The translations under genes and the position numbers were made by a program. A DNA stretch of 52,773 bases from Campylobacterales bacterium (GTDB lineage Bacteria > Campylobacterota > Campylobacteria > Campylobacterales > QNZT01), in assembly GCA_027023405.1 (NCBI GenBank), contig JALVVN010000002.1:22658-75430 (forward strand), in the 5' to 3' direction. This document shows positions 36,547 to 45,555 of the stretch, one piece after another (the first letter of the stretch is position 1; every line of letters begins with the position of its first letter). A model generated the notes under the pieces. It saw only the letters and a program-made list of their open reading frames with translations. It had not been told where the DNA came from and did no database searches.

Positions 36547-37290
36547 ATGAATGAGTATCTTACCCAACTAATTGAACTCTCCAAGATCGATAAAAGTATC
36601 GACTCGTATGAGCCAAAGATCGAAGCAATTCGCGCCACACTCGATGCACAGCTTCAAAAAGAGCAAGAGATTCAAGCACAAATTCAGAGCAACAATGAGC
36701 TTTTGGAGAGTAATGAATTGACGATTGCTAGAAATGAACAGCATCTCAAAGAGCTTGCAGAAAAGCTCAAAGAGCTCTCCAAAAAGAGTGCCGCGGTCAA
36801 GACGGAGAAGGAGATGAAAGCACTCCAACTCGAAGAGGAGATCGCCAAAGAGCAGATCGACTTTGCCAATGAAGAGATTGAGCGATTGGAGAAGATCAAA
36901 GAGCAGAAACTCGCTGAAAACGAGGAGCTCCAAGCCAAGATCGAACAGATGCAGGCTGAGACAGAAGAGATCAAGGCGCAAACGGAAAAAGAGATGGCAG
37001 AGCTTGAAAAAGATCGTATGCAAGTCTATGAAAAACGCCAAGCGCTTATGAGTAAGATGAACCAAAATATCATTGTATTCTACGAAAAGATCAGAAGGTG
37101 GGCAAAAAATACAACGGTTGTACCGGTGAAGAAACAGGCATGTTATGGTTGTTTTATGCGCTTAAATGATCACACTTATGCATCTGTCATTAGCGGTGAA
37201 GAGATCACGACATGCCCTCACTGCGGACGCATTCTCTACATCGAAAGAGAGGAGGCGAAAGAGGAGAGTGAGCAAGAGGCAAGTGCCTAA
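36547..37290 (+). CDS. HP0958-like coiled-coil zinc-ribbon protein
   Basis: This 247-residue protein has a long coiled coil (about 5-175, for example EQHLKELAEKLKELSKKSAA) and a C-terminal zinc ribbon with CYGC and CPHC pairs. The layout is that of Helicobacter HP0958 and Campylobacter Cj0706, which bind flagellin mRNA or stabilise RpoN and are needed for flagella. It follows the Nif3-like gene by 15 bases with an AAAGGAAATATAG ribosome site. Together with flhA it implies a flagellate organism. Confidence 0.9.
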   Translation: MNEYLTQLIELSKIDKSIDSYEPKIEAIRATLDAQLQKEQEIQAQIQSNNELLESNELTIARNEQHLKELAEKLKELSKKSAAVKTEKEMKALQLEEEIAKEQIDFANEEIERLEKIKEQKLAENEELQAKIEQMQAETEEIKAQTEKEMAELEKDRMQVYEKRQALMSKMNQNIIVFYEKIRRWAKNTTVVPVKKQACYGCFMRLNDHTYASVISGEEITTCPHCGRILYIEREEAKEESEQEASA

Positions 37291-37295
37291 GATCG

Positions 37296-38444
37296 GTGGA
37301 TCTCTTTACGCTTTTCTACCTTGGAGTTGCTACACTCCTTTGGGTGATAGCACTCCCCTTTTTACTCCTGCTTAGTTTCAAGCAAAAGTACCGTATCTCT
37401 CTTCCTAGACGATTTTTCCTCTATAAAAATCCACCCTTTGAAGAAGAGGGTATTTGGTTTCATGTCTGCTCATTTGGCGAGGCACGATCCATCGTACCTC
37501 TGTTGCGTGATCTGCGTACTCCGAGCAATATCAGTGTCACGACGCAAACCGGTTTTGAAGAGGCGAGTAAGCAGAAGGGGGTATCGGTGCGTTATCTCCC
37601 TTATGAGCTATGGCTTTTGTGGTGGACGCGAAAGCAGAAGCTTTTGGTTGTGAGTGAGGCAGAGCTGTGGTATATGCTCTTTTGGAGCGCCAAACGAAAG
37701 GGAGCAAAAACAATGCTTATCAATGCGCGTATCTCCGATAACTCGTATAAAAGTTATCAGCGGTTTGCCTTCTTTTACCGTAGGATTTTTGCCAATATCG
37801 ATCTCGTCTTTGCGCAGAGTTACAAAGATAAAGAGCGACTTGAGGAGTTAGGAGCTAAAGGGGTGAGGGTATGTGGAAATATCAAAGCCTACGGCGTTTC
37901 CAAAGCGACCAAACACTACCCAAAACCGCAGAAGAGGGTGATCACGCTTGCCAGTACCCACGAGGGAGAAGAGAAGTTGATCTTGGATCAGATCGCTGTG
38001 AGTGACGAGATGAAGATCATCGTCGTACCGCGTCATCCGGAGCGATTTGATGAAGTGGCGCAGCTGCTCAAAGAGTTTGCTAATCGTAAGCATTTGAGTT
38101 TTTCTCGATTTAGCCAAAGCGGTCACTTTGAGAGGGATATCACGCTTGTTGATAGTATGGGAGAGTTGGTCAATATCTATGCGATCAGCGATGTAGTGCT
38201 ACTAGGGGGGAGTTTTGTCCAAGGGGTCGGTGGACATAATCCACTCGAATGTGCTGCGTACGGGACGAAGATCATCAGCGGTCCCTACTACTTCAATCAA
38301 GAGGCGCTCTATGAGTTGGTGGAGAATATCGAAGTTGTCGATGTGAGTGATATACCGCATGCACTCTCTATCGCACAACCTACCAAAGTACATCTGGATG
38401 TTGATATCGAACCGATTAAAGAGGAGTTGGCAAATGTGGTATGA
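37296..38444 (+). CDS. waaA: Kdo transferase WaaA
   Basis: This 382-residue membrane-anchored glycosyltransferase adds 3-deoxy-D-manno-octulosonic acid to lipid IVA in lipopolysaccharide synthesis. It has an N-terminal membrane segment (about 5-27), IWFHVCSFGEARSIVPLLRD with the catalytic Glu, SEAELWYMLFWSAKRKGAKT, NARISDNSY, VPRHPERFDEV and GGSFVQGVGGHNPLECAAYG. The start is GTG 37296, five bases after the zinc-ribbon gene; the ribosome site is weak, suggesting coupling. Confidence 0.93.
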   Translation: MDLFTLFYLGVATLLWVIALPFLLLLSFKQKYRISLPRRFFLYKNPPFEEEGIWFHVCSFGEARSIVPLLRDLRTPSNISVTTQTGFEEASKQKGVSVRYLPYELWLLWWTRKQKLLVVSEAELWYMLFWSAKRKGAKTMLINARISDNSYKSYQRFAFFYRRIFANIDLVFAQSYKDKERLEELGAKGVRVCGNIKAYGVSKATKHYPKPQKRVITLASTHEGEEKLILDQIAVSDEMKIIVVPRHPERFDEVAQLLKEFANRKHLSFSRFSQSGHFERDITLVDSMGELVNIYAISDVVLLGGSFVQGVGGHNPLECAAYGTKIISGPYYFNQEALYELVENIEVVDVSDIPHALSIAQPTKVHLDVDIEPIKEELANVV

Positions 38445-38736
38445 GCGAGGCGAAGGGTGGGTACGCATCTATGTCCGTGCACTGCCAAATTCGAGTAAAA
38501 ATCAGATTGTCGGGGTGATGGAGGATGCCCTCAAGATCAAGATCAAAGCCCCTGCTGTTGAAGGTGCGGCCAATAAAGAGCTGGTGAAGTTTCTCTCCAA
38601 AAGCTTCAAAGTACCCAAATCCTCAGTCTCGTTTGTCAGCGGTGAGACAAGCAAACGAAAACGAATTGAACTACCGCTGAGTGAGAAACTAGAACAATTT
38701 TTGAAAGAGAGTGACGATGCAAGAGAAAGCCTATAA
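38434..38736 (+). CDS. DUF167 (YggU) family protein
   Basis: This 100-residue protein matches DUF167: IYVRALPNSSKNQIVGV near the start, LKIKIKAPAVEGAANKELVK (about 30-49), and FKVPKSSVSFVSGETSKRKR. The fold is a small alpha/beta domain of unknown role. ATG 38434 is chosen because GAGGAG stands before it and the family starts there; upstream in-frame codons lie within waaA and show no similarity. It overlaps waaA by 11 bases and rluA by 20. Confidence 0.9.
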   Translation: MWYERGEGWVRIYVRALPNSSKNQIVGVMEDALKIKIKAPAVEGAANKELVKFLSKSFKVPKSSVSFVSGETSKRKRIELPLSEKLEQFLKESDDARESL

Positions 38737-39439
38737 ACTACTAGCGATCCAAGAGGGGATCACCAACCGATCCGCCAAGGATCTTATCGATCGTGGCGTC
38801 GTTTATAGTGGAGGGAAAAAGGTGGTGATGGCACGCGCACTGATGAATGCCAAAACAAAATTTCGTGTCGAAAAGATTCAAAAGATGCGGGTAATCTTTG
38901 AGGATGAAAAGCTCATTGCCATTGACAAACCCGCATTTATCACCAGTGAGCAGATCGCTAAAAAGTTTCACACACCACTCCTGCATCGTCTTGACAAAGA
39001 GACGAGCGGGGTGTTGCTTTTGGTCAAAGATGAGGCATTTCAAAAAAAGGCGATTGAAGCGTTTCGTACGCATCAGGTTGAAAAGATTTACCATGCGTGG
39101 GTGAGCGGTGTCATTGCGGAGCCGTTGGAGATCGATACCCCGCTTGTGACACACAAAAAGAGCAACCGCGCCTATACCAAAGTAGCACGGGATGGACTCG
39201 AAGCGCATACCCGTATCGAACCGCTGATAATCGAGGGGAAATATACCAAAGTCAAAGCGACCATCCTCACAGGGCGTACCCATCAGATCCGCGTACACCT
39301 CAAGAGTGTGGGGTTCCCAATCGTTGGTGATACGCAGTATGGTACCAAATCGCATAAGCGACTGTTGCTACACGCTCACGAGATCGCGCTCTTGGGGTAT
39401 CGCTTTACAAGTAAGGAGCCTAGAGATTTTCACCTCTAG
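38717..39439 (+). CDS. RluA-family 23S rRNA pseudouridine synthase
   Basis: About 240 residues. An S4-like N-terminus (LAIQEGITNRSAKDLIDRGV) is followed by the catalytic domain with LLHRLDKETSGVLLLVK, whose Asp attacks the uridine, and the closing GRTHQIRVHLKSVGFPIVGD. RluA-type enzymes convert uridines in rRNA or tRNA to pseudouridine; the site is not predictable. ATG 38717 is preferred over GTG 38711 because AAAGAGAG precedes it. The stop codon sits in a hairpin shared with the convergent gene. Confidence 0.92.
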   Translation: MQEKAYKLLAIQEGITNRSAKDLIDRGVVYSGGKKVVMARALMNAKTKFRVEKIQKMRVIFEDEKLIAIDKPAFITSEQIAKKFHTPLLHRLDKETSGVLLLVKDEAFQKKAIEAFRTHQVEKIYHAWVSGVIAEPLEIDTPLVTHKKSNRAYTKVARDGLEAHTRIEPLIIEGKYTKVKATILTGRTHQIRVHLKSVGFPIVGDTQYGTKSHKRLLLHAHEIALLGYRFTSKEPRDFHL

Positions 39440-39440
39440 G
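39419..39440. terminator. Hairpin between rluA-type and yfdX-type genes
   Basis: A 7-pair perfect stem, CCTAGAG and CTCTAGG, with loop ATTTTCAC, sits at the junction of two convergent genes. No T-tract follows on the plus strand, so it may be only a weak bidirectional terminator. Confidence 0.45.
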
Positions 39441-39441
39441 A

Positions 39442-40350
39442 TTACTTCGCTTTTTCGCTAAATATTTTATCTTTGAAATCCTTGAGCTCTTTTTTGAGTT
39501 TTTCAAAAAGTTTTTCTGCTTTGTTTGCACCTTTGATCTCTTTCTTGACCGCTTTGATCGATTTTGCTAACGCTTCATAGGTGGTATCGGATTTGCTGAC
39601 ATATCCCAAGGTTTGAGCGATATCAAGCTGATCTTGTGCACTGTTGAGATATTTGAGCGCCTCCTCTTTTTTTCCATCTTTTGCCAATGCTTGAGATGCA
39701 GCGATGAGATCAGTTGCCTTGAGTAGAGGGATAGGGATCACATGTGTGATACGATCAAAGGTACTTAAAGCAATAGAGAGTACCCCTTTGGCTTTATCAA
39801 GTTGTCCATCATGAATATATCTTGATGCGAGTTTCAGTGCATCCGGATAGGTAGCAAGAGGTAGAGAGACGATAGTTAAATCAATTTCGCTTCGAAGGGT
39901 ATTTAGCAACTCTCTAGCTACTTGTACCTTGTGATCATCGAGTAGTTCTTTGACCTTTTTGACAGAAGTTTTGATATCCTCTTTACTACCGATATATTCA
40001 TACGAAATAAGATTGTTTTCAATTGGCAAGAGTTTCGGTGCATCCTTTGCACTAAGGGTAACTTCCAGTTTGCCCAACGCCTTTTCGATATCGCTTTTTG
40101 CACTTTTAGGATCATTCTTATCCAAATCTTCTAGCGCTTTTGCGGTATATTTGAGTGAATCGATCGCTTCTTGGACAAGTTGTTTAGCATCTTTTTTAAT
40201 CTCTTTTTTTCCCTCTCGAACTGCTTTATTTCCCACCTCTTTGATACTACTTACTTGACTCTTTTGTGTGATTTTAAGATCCTCTTTTGCGTAGATCGCA
40301 CCTTGTGTGAGTGCAGTCGCAACCAATGCTGATAGTAGTAATTTTCTCAT
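39442..40350 (-). CDS. YfdX-type periplasmic protein
   Basis: This 302-residue protein has a signal peptide (MRKLLLSALVATALTQGAIY, cleaved near 21) and an all-helical, Lys/Ala/Asp-rich chain. The pattern AVREGKKEIKKDAKQLVQEA, then ALEDLDKNDPKSAKSDIEKA, and LPIPLLKATDLIAASQALAK resembles the YfdX family, whose E. coli member is induced by the acid-resistance regulator EvgA and may act as a periplasmic chaperone. It is a single gene with its own TATAAT at 40382-40387 (minus strand) and an AAGGAG ribosome site. Family assignment is moderately sure. Confidence 0.72.
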   Translation of the reverse strand: MRKLLLSALVATALTQGAIYAKEDLKITQKSQVSSIKEVGNKAVREGKKEIKKDAKQLVQEAIDSLKYTAKALEDLDKNDPKSAKSDIEKALGKLEVTLSAKDAPKLLPIENNLISYEYIGSKEDIKTSVKKVKELLDDHKVQVARELLNTLRSEIDLTIVSLPLATYPDALKLASRYIHDGQLDKAKGVLSIALSTFDRITHVIPIPLLKATDLIAASQALAKDGKKEEALKYLNSAQDQLDIAQTLGYVSKSDTTYEALAKSIKAVKKEIKGANKAEKLFEKLKKELKDFKDKIFSEKAK

Positions 40351-40381
40351 TTTTTTCTCCTTGATTTGTTTTTGTGGCGGT

Positions 40382-40387
40382 ATTATA
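40382..40387 (-). promoter_or_regulatory. Candidate -10 of the yfdX-type gene
   Basis: The minus strand reads TATAAT, 31 bases before ATG 40350. A six-pair hairpin TGCCAC-CAAA-GTGGCA lies upstream at 40409-40424 and might be an operator in this divergent gap. Confidence 0.4.
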
Positions 40388-40436
40388 AAATAGTTTGCAA
40401 CTCACTTCTGCCACCAAAGTGGCATAATCGATCTTT

Positions 40437-40445
40437 TGGTATGAT
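40437..40445 (+). promoter_or_regulatory. Candidate extended -10 of the methyltransferase gene
   Basis: TGGTATGAT is an extended -10. The predicted transcript start falls within the palindrome at 40448-40464, so a protein bound there could block transcription. Confidence 0.4.
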
Positions 40446-40447
40446 AA

Positions 40448-40464
40448 AACCCAAAATTTGGGTT
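40448..40464. repeat. CCCAAAATTTGGG palindrome before the methyltransferase gene
   Basis: AACCCAAA-A-TTTGGGTT, 17 bases with a single central base. Its left 13 bases equal the start of the long inverted-repeat arm at 33720. It ends 15 bases before the ATG at 40480. Confidence 0.6.
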
Positions 40465-40479
40465 AAAAAAGGAACCGCT

Positions 40480-41058
40480 ATGTCACAAGCCGATCGTCAA
40501 AAATGGAATGAGAAATTTAGACAAAATCCTGCTCTCATCGCTCCTAGAGCCCCCTCTAAATTATTGGCAGAGTTTATTGAAAGTAGTGATTTCAAAAATG
40601 CCAAGGCGCTTGATCTTGCCTGTGGTGGCGGTAGGCATACGATCTATTTAGCACAAAAGGGTTGGTATGTGGATGGGGTGGATATCTCCTCGGTGGCGCT
40701 TGAGAAGTTGGCTGATAGGGTTGATTTGAAGAGGGTAAAGTTGATCGAAGCGGATTTAGATAATTTTAAAGTAGAAGATGCGTATTATGACCTGATCGTA
40801 ATGAGTAATTTTCTCGATCGTGAGCTCATCGATCGTGCCAAAAGATGGCTCAAAAGAGGTGGCTACTTTTTTGTCGAAACCTATATGGCGGATGAAGCGA
40901 ACCAAAAAAAGGATTCCAATCCCGACTATCTGCTAAAAGAGGGTGAACTCAAGAGGCTTTTGGGTGATTTTGAGATGATTGAGTATCGAGAATTTTGGAA
41001 TGAGTCTTATGAAAAGTATCGGATGAGAAAGCAGGGGATCTTAGCGCGTAAGCGCTAA
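40480..41058 (+). CDS. SAM-dependent methyltransferase (TehB-like)
   Basis: This 192-residue class I methyltransferase has motif I as ALDLACGGGRHTIYLAQKGW (about 43-62), the acidic YVDGVDISSVAL loop that binds SAM ribose, and YYDLIVMSNFLDREL. Such small TehB/Tellurite-resistance-type enzymes methylate metalloids or small molecules; the substrate is not predictable. ATG 40480 is chosen because AAAAAAGGAACC precedes it and the upstream in-frame codons cover the promoter and palindrome. It ends inside a terminator stem. Confidence 0.85.
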   Translation: MSQADRQKWNEKFRQNPALIAPRAPSKLLAEFIESSDFKNAKALDLACGGGRHTIYLAQKGWYVDGVDISSVALEKLADRVDLKRVKLIEADLDNFKVEDAYYDLIVMSNFLDRELIDRAKRWLKRGGYFFVETYMADEANQKKDSNPDYLLKEGELKRLLGDFEMIEYREFWNESYEKYRMRKQGILARKR

Positions 41059-41068
41059 GTGTTTTATC
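41041..41068 (+). terminator. Intrinsic terminator after the methyltransferase gene
   Basis: TTAGCGC-GTAA-GCGCTAA is a perfect 7-pair stem followed by GTGTTTTAT. The stop codon TAA is the last part of the stem. Confidence 0.65.
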
Positions 41069-43007
41069 CCTTTACGATTCCCTCGATCGTAGGTACGATG
41101 GTGGGATCTTCGAGTGTGGAGGTGTCTTGGGTAATCGCTTCCCCTTTGGCGATAGATCGCAAGATGCGTCGCATGATCTTACCGCTTCGTGTCTTGGGTA
41201 CATCAGGTACAAAGACCACTTCGTCACAAAGTGCGATGGCACCGATCTCCTTTTTGAGTACACTGTTGATCTCAGCGATCATCTCCTCCCCCGCGTGATC
41301 GGGATCTTTGAGGACGATATAGGCGAAGATTCCTTCTCCCTTGATGTCGTGCGGTTTGCCGACGACGGCGCTGACGGCGATCTTATCGATCTTTTTGATA
41401 GCAGACTCGATCTCGGCGGTACCGATTCGGTGTCCGGAGACATTGATCACATCGTCTGTTCGTCCCGTGATAGTGATGTAGCCATCCTCATCGATCATCG
41501 CACCGTCACCGGAGAAGTAAACCGGTTTGCCCTCTTTTTTGCAGTCACCGAAGTAGGATTTTTTGAAGCGCTCAGGATCGCCCCAGATAGTGCGGATCAT
41601 ACTTGGCCAAGGTTTGGTGATGCAGAGGAAGCCTTTTTCACCGACGGGAGTAGGGGTACCATCCTGCTCAATCACCTCTGCCATGATACCCGGAAGCGGG
41701 AATGTCGCGCATCCCGGTTTGATCGGTGTTGCTCCCGGAAGTGGGCTGATCATGTGACCGCCCGTCTCCGTCTGCCACCAAGTATCGACGATAGAGGCTT
41801 TGCCGTTTCCGACCACCTCATAGTACCACTTCCATGCCGGCGGATCGATAGGTTCACCGACGGTACCGAGTACTCTGATGCGACTGAGATCATACTTTTT
41901 GGGTTCATCCTCTCCCATCTTGTGGAGGAGACGGATTGCCGTCGGTGCGGTGTAGAACTGTGTGATCTTGTGATCTTGTACCATCTGCCATGCGCGCCCC
42001 GCATCGGGATAGGTCACGACACCCTCAAACATCACCGTCGTCGTACCTGCCGCCAAAGGACCATAGACGATATAGGTGTGCCCCGTGATCCAGCCGATAT
42101 CCGCCGTACACCAGTAGACATCTCCCTCTCGTAGATCAAAGACCCATTCCATCGTCATTTGTGCCCAGAGAATATAGCCGGCGGTAGAGTGCTGTACCCC
42201 TTTGGGTTTGCCGGTACTTCCGGAAGTATAGAGGAGGAAGAGGGGATCTTCACTATCCATCATCTCCGCTTCGCATTCGTCTGAGTAGTTGCCGATGAGT
42301 TCATTGTAGTTGTGATCACGACCCGCTTCCCAGTGAATCTCTTCTTGATTTCGTTGCACCACTAAGACCGCTTCGACACTCTCCACACCCTCTTTGAGTG
42401 CCTCATCGACGACCGGTTTGAGGAGGTAGGGTTTCCCTTTGCGATAAGCGCCGTCGGCAGTGATGACCAATTTTGCCTCGGCATCTACGATCCGATCTTT
42501 AAGTGCCTCTGCACTAAATCCGCCAAAGACGATTGAGTGAATTGCACCGATCCGCGCACAGGCGAGCATCGCATAAGCCGCTTCGGGGATCATCGGCATA
42601 TAGAGTACGACTCGATCACCTTTTTTGATTCCAAACTTCTCCTTGAGGAGATTGGCGAGACGATTGACCCTTTGGCTGAGATTGTTGTAGGTGATATGCT
42701 CCACATCGCCCCGATCCCCCTCAAAGAGGATAGCCGTCTGATCCCCGCGCGTCTTGAGATGCCGATCGATACATTGGTTGCTGACATTAAGCTTGCCCTC
42801 AGTAAACCATTTGTAAAACGGTGCGTCACTCTCATCTAGCACCTTCGAATAGGGCGCATACCAGTTGATCTTCTCATCGGCATATCGCTTCCAAAAGCCT
42901 TCATAATCGCTCTTGGCTTCCTCCATCAGGGCATGATACTGATCCATCGAATTGATTCTTGCATCTTTAGCAAAGTCCGGATTTGGGTAGTAGATCTTTT
43001 CTGACAT
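41064..43007 (-). CDS. acs: Acetyl-CoA synthetase
   Basis: This 647-residue AMP-forming enzyme turns acetate, ATP and CoA into acetyl-CoA. Motifs: [20 protein letters not shown] (P-loop), [40 protein letters not shown] at the domain hinge, and the C-terminal [13 protein letters not shown] with the lysine that is acetylated to regulate the enzyme. Length is normal. In an autotroph it lets the cell assimilate acetate beside ATP-citrate lyase. AAGGAG lies upstream of the ATG, and a repeat hairpin lies in the predicted leader. Confidence 0.97.
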   Translation of the reverse strand: MSEKIYYPNPDFAKDARINSMDQYHALMEEAKSDYEGFWKRYADEKINWYAPYSKVLDESDAPFYKWFTEGKLNVSNQCIDRHLKTRGDQTAILFEGDRGDVEHITYNNLSQRVNRLANLLKEKFGIKKGDRVVLYMPMIPEAAYAMLACARIGAIHSIVFGGFSAEALKDRIVDAEAKLVITADGAYRKGKPYLLKPVVDEALKEGVESVEAVLVVQRNQEEIHWEAGRDHNYNELIGNYSDECEAEMMDSEDPLFLLYTSGSTGKPKGVQHSTAGYILWAQMTMEWVFDLREGDVYWCTADIGWITGHTYIVYGPLAAGTTTVMFEGVVTYPDAGRAWQMVQDHKITQFYTAPTAIRLLHKMGEDEPKKYDLSRIRVLGTVGEPIDPPAWKWYYEVVGNGKASIVDTWWQTETGGHMISPLPGATPIKPGCATFPLPGIMAEVIEQDGTPTPVGEKGFLCITKPWPSMIRTIWGDPERFKKSYFGDCKKEGKPVYFSGDGAMIDEDGYITITGRTDDVINVSGHRIGTAEIESAIKKIDKIAVSAVVGKPHDIKGEGIFAYIVLKDPDHAGEEMIAEINSVLKKEIGAIALCDEVVFVPDVPKTRSGKIMRRILRSIAKGEAITQDTSTLEDPTIVPTIEGIVKG

Positions 43008-43033
43008 TATGTAATACTCCTTGTGTGGTTTAT

Positions 43034-43060
43034 GAGCATCTAGGGCTTTTAGAGGTGCTC
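43034..43060 (+). repeat. Dispersed bulged hairpin, copy 4, in the acs leader
   Basis: GAGCA-TCTA-GGGCTTT-TAGA-GG-TGCTC, followed by TTTT on the plus strand. Compared with copy 1 the outer stem has changed on both sides (GGGC/GCCC to GAGC/GCTC), so pairing is kept. On the minus strand it falls at the predicted 5' end of the acs message. Confidence 0.65.
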
Positions 43061-43067
43061 TTTTGAT

Positions 43068-43076
43068 ATTTTAACA
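43068..43076 (-). promoter_or_regulatory. Extended -10 of acs
   Basis: The minus strand reads TGTTAAAAT, about 60 bases before the acs ATG. Transcription would start near 43061, at the base of the repeat hairpin. The rest of the acs-serC gap (43077-43234) is AT-rich with nothing else recognisable. Confidence 0.55.
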
Positions 43077-43234
43077 TAATATAAACGAATATCGGCAAAT
43101 TTTTGTAAAAGTTGGAATGGTTGTTATCAGGCATATTATTCAAAAAGATTATATCAAATTTAATCTCATTTATTGCTTTATTTTGATGATATGTAAATTG
43201 GGCTAGATTAGTAGGAGGAGTGACAACAACATTA

Positions 43235-43243
43235 TGTTACAAT
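43235..43243 (+). promoter_or_regulatory. Extended -10 of serC-serA
   Basis: TGTTACAAT lies 42 bases before the serC ATG and is followed by the ribosome site AAGGAG. Confidence 0.55.
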
Positions 43244-43285
43244 AGCCCCCTACAACAAACGATAAAATCATAAGGAGCATCTATA

Positions 43286-44365
43286 ATGGGTAGAGTATTT
43301 AATTTCGGTGCGGGACCCTCTGCGATACCGCTAGAGGTTTTGGAAGAGGCGCAGAGAGAGCTTGTGGACTTTAAAGGAAACGGCTTGTCGATCATGGAGG
43401 CGTCGCATCGATCCGCGATGTATGATGAGGTGCACAATGAGGCGCTTACTCTGATACGAGAGCTATATAAAGTGCCGGAGGAGTTTGATATCCTCTTTCT
43501 TCAAGGAGGTGCTTCGACACAGTTTGCAATGGTACCGATGAATCTATCTCAAGGTGGTGTAGCAGAGTATGCCGATACAGGTAGCTGGTCTTCAAAGGCG
43601 ATCAAAGAGGCTCAGATACAGGGGATTGACTACAAGGTCGTCGCTTCATCCAAAGAGAGCAACTATAATCATATTCCGGAAGTCAACTTCAGTGATGATG
43701 CTGACTACTGTCATATCACCTCAAACAATACTATCTACGGTACCCAGTATCGAGAGTTTCCACTCACCAAAGCACCGCTGATCATTGATGCTTCAAGTGA
43801 TATCTTCTCTTATCCGGTTGATTGGAGTCGGATTGATCTTCTTTATGCCGGTGCACAAAAAAATGCGGGACCTGCCGGTGTGACGATCGTCATCATCAAA
43901 AAAGATCTTCAAGATCGCGTCAAGGATAGTGTGCCGACGATGCTTCGATACAAAACTCATGCTGAGAAAAATTCACTCTACAATACTCCTCCTACATTCG
44001 GGATCTATATGCTCTCACTTGTGATGAAGTGGATCAAAGGGCAGGGGGGAATAGAAGCGATCGCCAAGCGCAATGAAGCCAAAGCAAAACTCCTCTACGA
44101 TGCCATCAATCAAAGCAACGGCTTCTATGTCGGTCATGCGAGAGAGGATAGTCGAAGCTTGATGAATGTTTCATTTAATATCAAGGATAAAGATAGCGAT
44201 CTTGAAGCAAAGTTAGTCAAAGAGTCTGAAGAGGCAGGGATGATTGGGCTCAAAGGGCATCGAAGTGTTGGCGGTCTAAGAGCTTCAATCTACAATGCGA
44301 TGAGTATGGAGGGAGTTGAGGCATTGGTCGCCTTGATGCAGGATTTTGCAAAACGACACGCATAG
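43286..44365 (+). CDS. serC: Phosphoserine aminotransferase
   Basis: This 359-residue PLP enzyme makes 3-phosphoserine from 3-phosphohydroxypyruvate and glutamate. It begins VFNFGAGPSAIPLEVLEEAQ, has LFLQGGASTQFAMVPMNLSQ, the PLP-lysine region LLYAGAQKNAGPAGVTIVII, and GLKGHRSVGGLRASIYNAMS near the end. Length is normal. It is followed 11 bases later by serA, so the first two steps of serine synthesis from 3-phosphoglycerate share an operon. Confidence 0.97.
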   Translation: MGRVFNFGAGPSAIPLEVLEEAQRELVDFKGNGLSIMEASHRSAMYDEVHNEALTLIRELYKVPEEFDILFLQGGASTQFAMVPMNLSQGGVAEYADTGSWSSKAIKEAQIQGIDYKVVASSKESNYNHIPEVNFSDDADYCHITSNNTIYGTQYREFPLTKAPLIIDASSDIFSYPVDWSRIDLLYAGAQKNAGPAGVTIVIIKKDLQDRVKDSVPTMLRYKTHAEKNSLYNTPPTFGIYMLSLVMKWIKGQGGIEAIAKRNEAKAKLLYDAINQSNGFYVGHAREDSRSLMNVSFNIKDKDSDLEAKLVKESEEAGMIGLKGHRSVGGLRASIYNAMSMEGVEALVALMQDFAKRHA

Positions 44366-44376
44366 GAGGCGGATAG

Positions 44377-45543
44377 ATGTATAAAATTCAAACACTCAAT
44401 AAAATTTCTCCTAAAGGACTCGACCTTTTCCCACGAGAGAGATATGAAGTGGCAAGTGAGATTATCGATCCTGATGTGATTGTTGTCAGAAGTTTTAAAA
44501 TGCATGATATGGAGTTGAGCTCCAATCTCAAGGCGATTGCAAGAGCAGGTGCGGGTACGAATAATATCCCGATCGAGAAGTGTAGTGAAAAGGGGATCGT
44601 CGTTTTTAATACACCCGGAGCCAATGCAAATGCTGTCAAAGAGATTGTCTTAGCATCGATGCTTCTTGCTTCACGAGATATCATCGGCGGTGCGACTTGG
44701 ACGCAAAGTATCAAGGATGAGGGGGAGAATGTTCCTTCACTGGTCGAAAAAAATAAATCAAACTTTGCAGGCTGTGAGATCAAAGGTAAAAAGTTAGGTG
44801 TCGTCGGGCTTGGTGCAATCGGTGCCTTGGTGGCAAATAGCGCACTTGATCTCGGTATGGAAGTGATAGGTTATGATCCCTATCTCTCTGTCGATGCGGC
44901 GTGGGAATTGAGTAGTAAAATCACTAAGGCGACTGGGCTGGAGACACTGCTTTCGCAGGTAGATTATCTGACGATCCATGTACCACTATTGGATAGTACG
45001 AAAAATTTTATCAATGCTGAAAAGTTTGCGATGATGCGTGAGGGTGTGAAGATCATCAACTTTGCTAGAGGTGGACTTGTGGATAATGATGCGCTCAAAG
45101 AAGCACTCAAAAGCGGTAAGGTTTCGACCTATGTGACTGATTTTCCAAGTGCGGATATTTTGGGTGTAGAGGGGATTATTGCGATCCCTCATCTGGGAGC
45201 GAGTACGAAAGAGAGTGAGGAGAATTGCGCCGTTATGGCAGTCGAGCAAGTGAAAGATTATCTTGAAAATGGAAATATCAAAAACTCTGTCAATCTCCCT
45301 CATGCCTCTATGCCTAGAAATGCCGGTACGACACGGATCACAACCATCACCCAAAACATTCCAAGCATGATCACACAGATAAGCTCGATTATGGCTGAAG
45401 AGAGTCTCAATATCAACGATATGCTCAATAAGAGCCGAGGAGATCTTGCCTACAATATTATAGATGTCTTAGGAGATGTGACAGATCAGACGCTCTCAAA
45501 ATTGTCGCAGATCGAAGGCGTCATAGCGGTCAGGGTAGTGTAG
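44377..45543 (+). CDS. serA: D-3-phosphoglycerate dehydrogenase
   Basis: This 388-residue NAD-dependent enzyme opens the serine pathway. It has the NAD-binding LGVVGLGAIGALVANSALDL, the INFARGGLVDNDALKEAL block with catalytic Arg, and the His of PHLGASTKESEENC. A short C-terminal ACT domain (about 318-388, TRITTITQNIPSMITQISSI) may sense serine. The gene is of the short type without the extra intervening domain. AGGAGG precedes the ATG. It is coupled to serC upstream, and the patatin-like gene follows within 12 bases. Confidence 0.96.
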   Translation: MYKIQTLNKISPKGLDLFPRERYEVASEIIDPDVIVVRSFKMHDMELSSNLKAIARAGAGTNNIPIEKCSEKGIVVFNTPGANANAVKEIVLASMLLASRDIIGGATWTQSIKDEGENVPSLVEKNKSNFAGCEIKGKKLGVVGLGAIGALVANSALDLGMEVIGYDPYLSVDAAWELSSKITKATGLETLLSQVDYLTIHVPLLDSTKNFINAEKFAMMREGVKIINFARGGLVDNDALKEALKSGKVSTYVTDFPSADILGVEGIIAIPHLGASTKESEENCAVMAVEQVKDYLENGNIKNSVNLPHASMPRNAGTTRITTITQNIPSMITQISSIMAEESLNINDMLNKSRGDLAYNIIDVLGDVTDQTLSKLSQIEGVIAVRVV

Positions 45544-45555
45544 GGAGGAGAGGTG

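Noticed and set aside
38347-38433. Longer DUF167 protein with a 29-residue extension
   Set aside because: The extension lies in waaA in another frame; family similarity and GAGGAG support ATG 38434.
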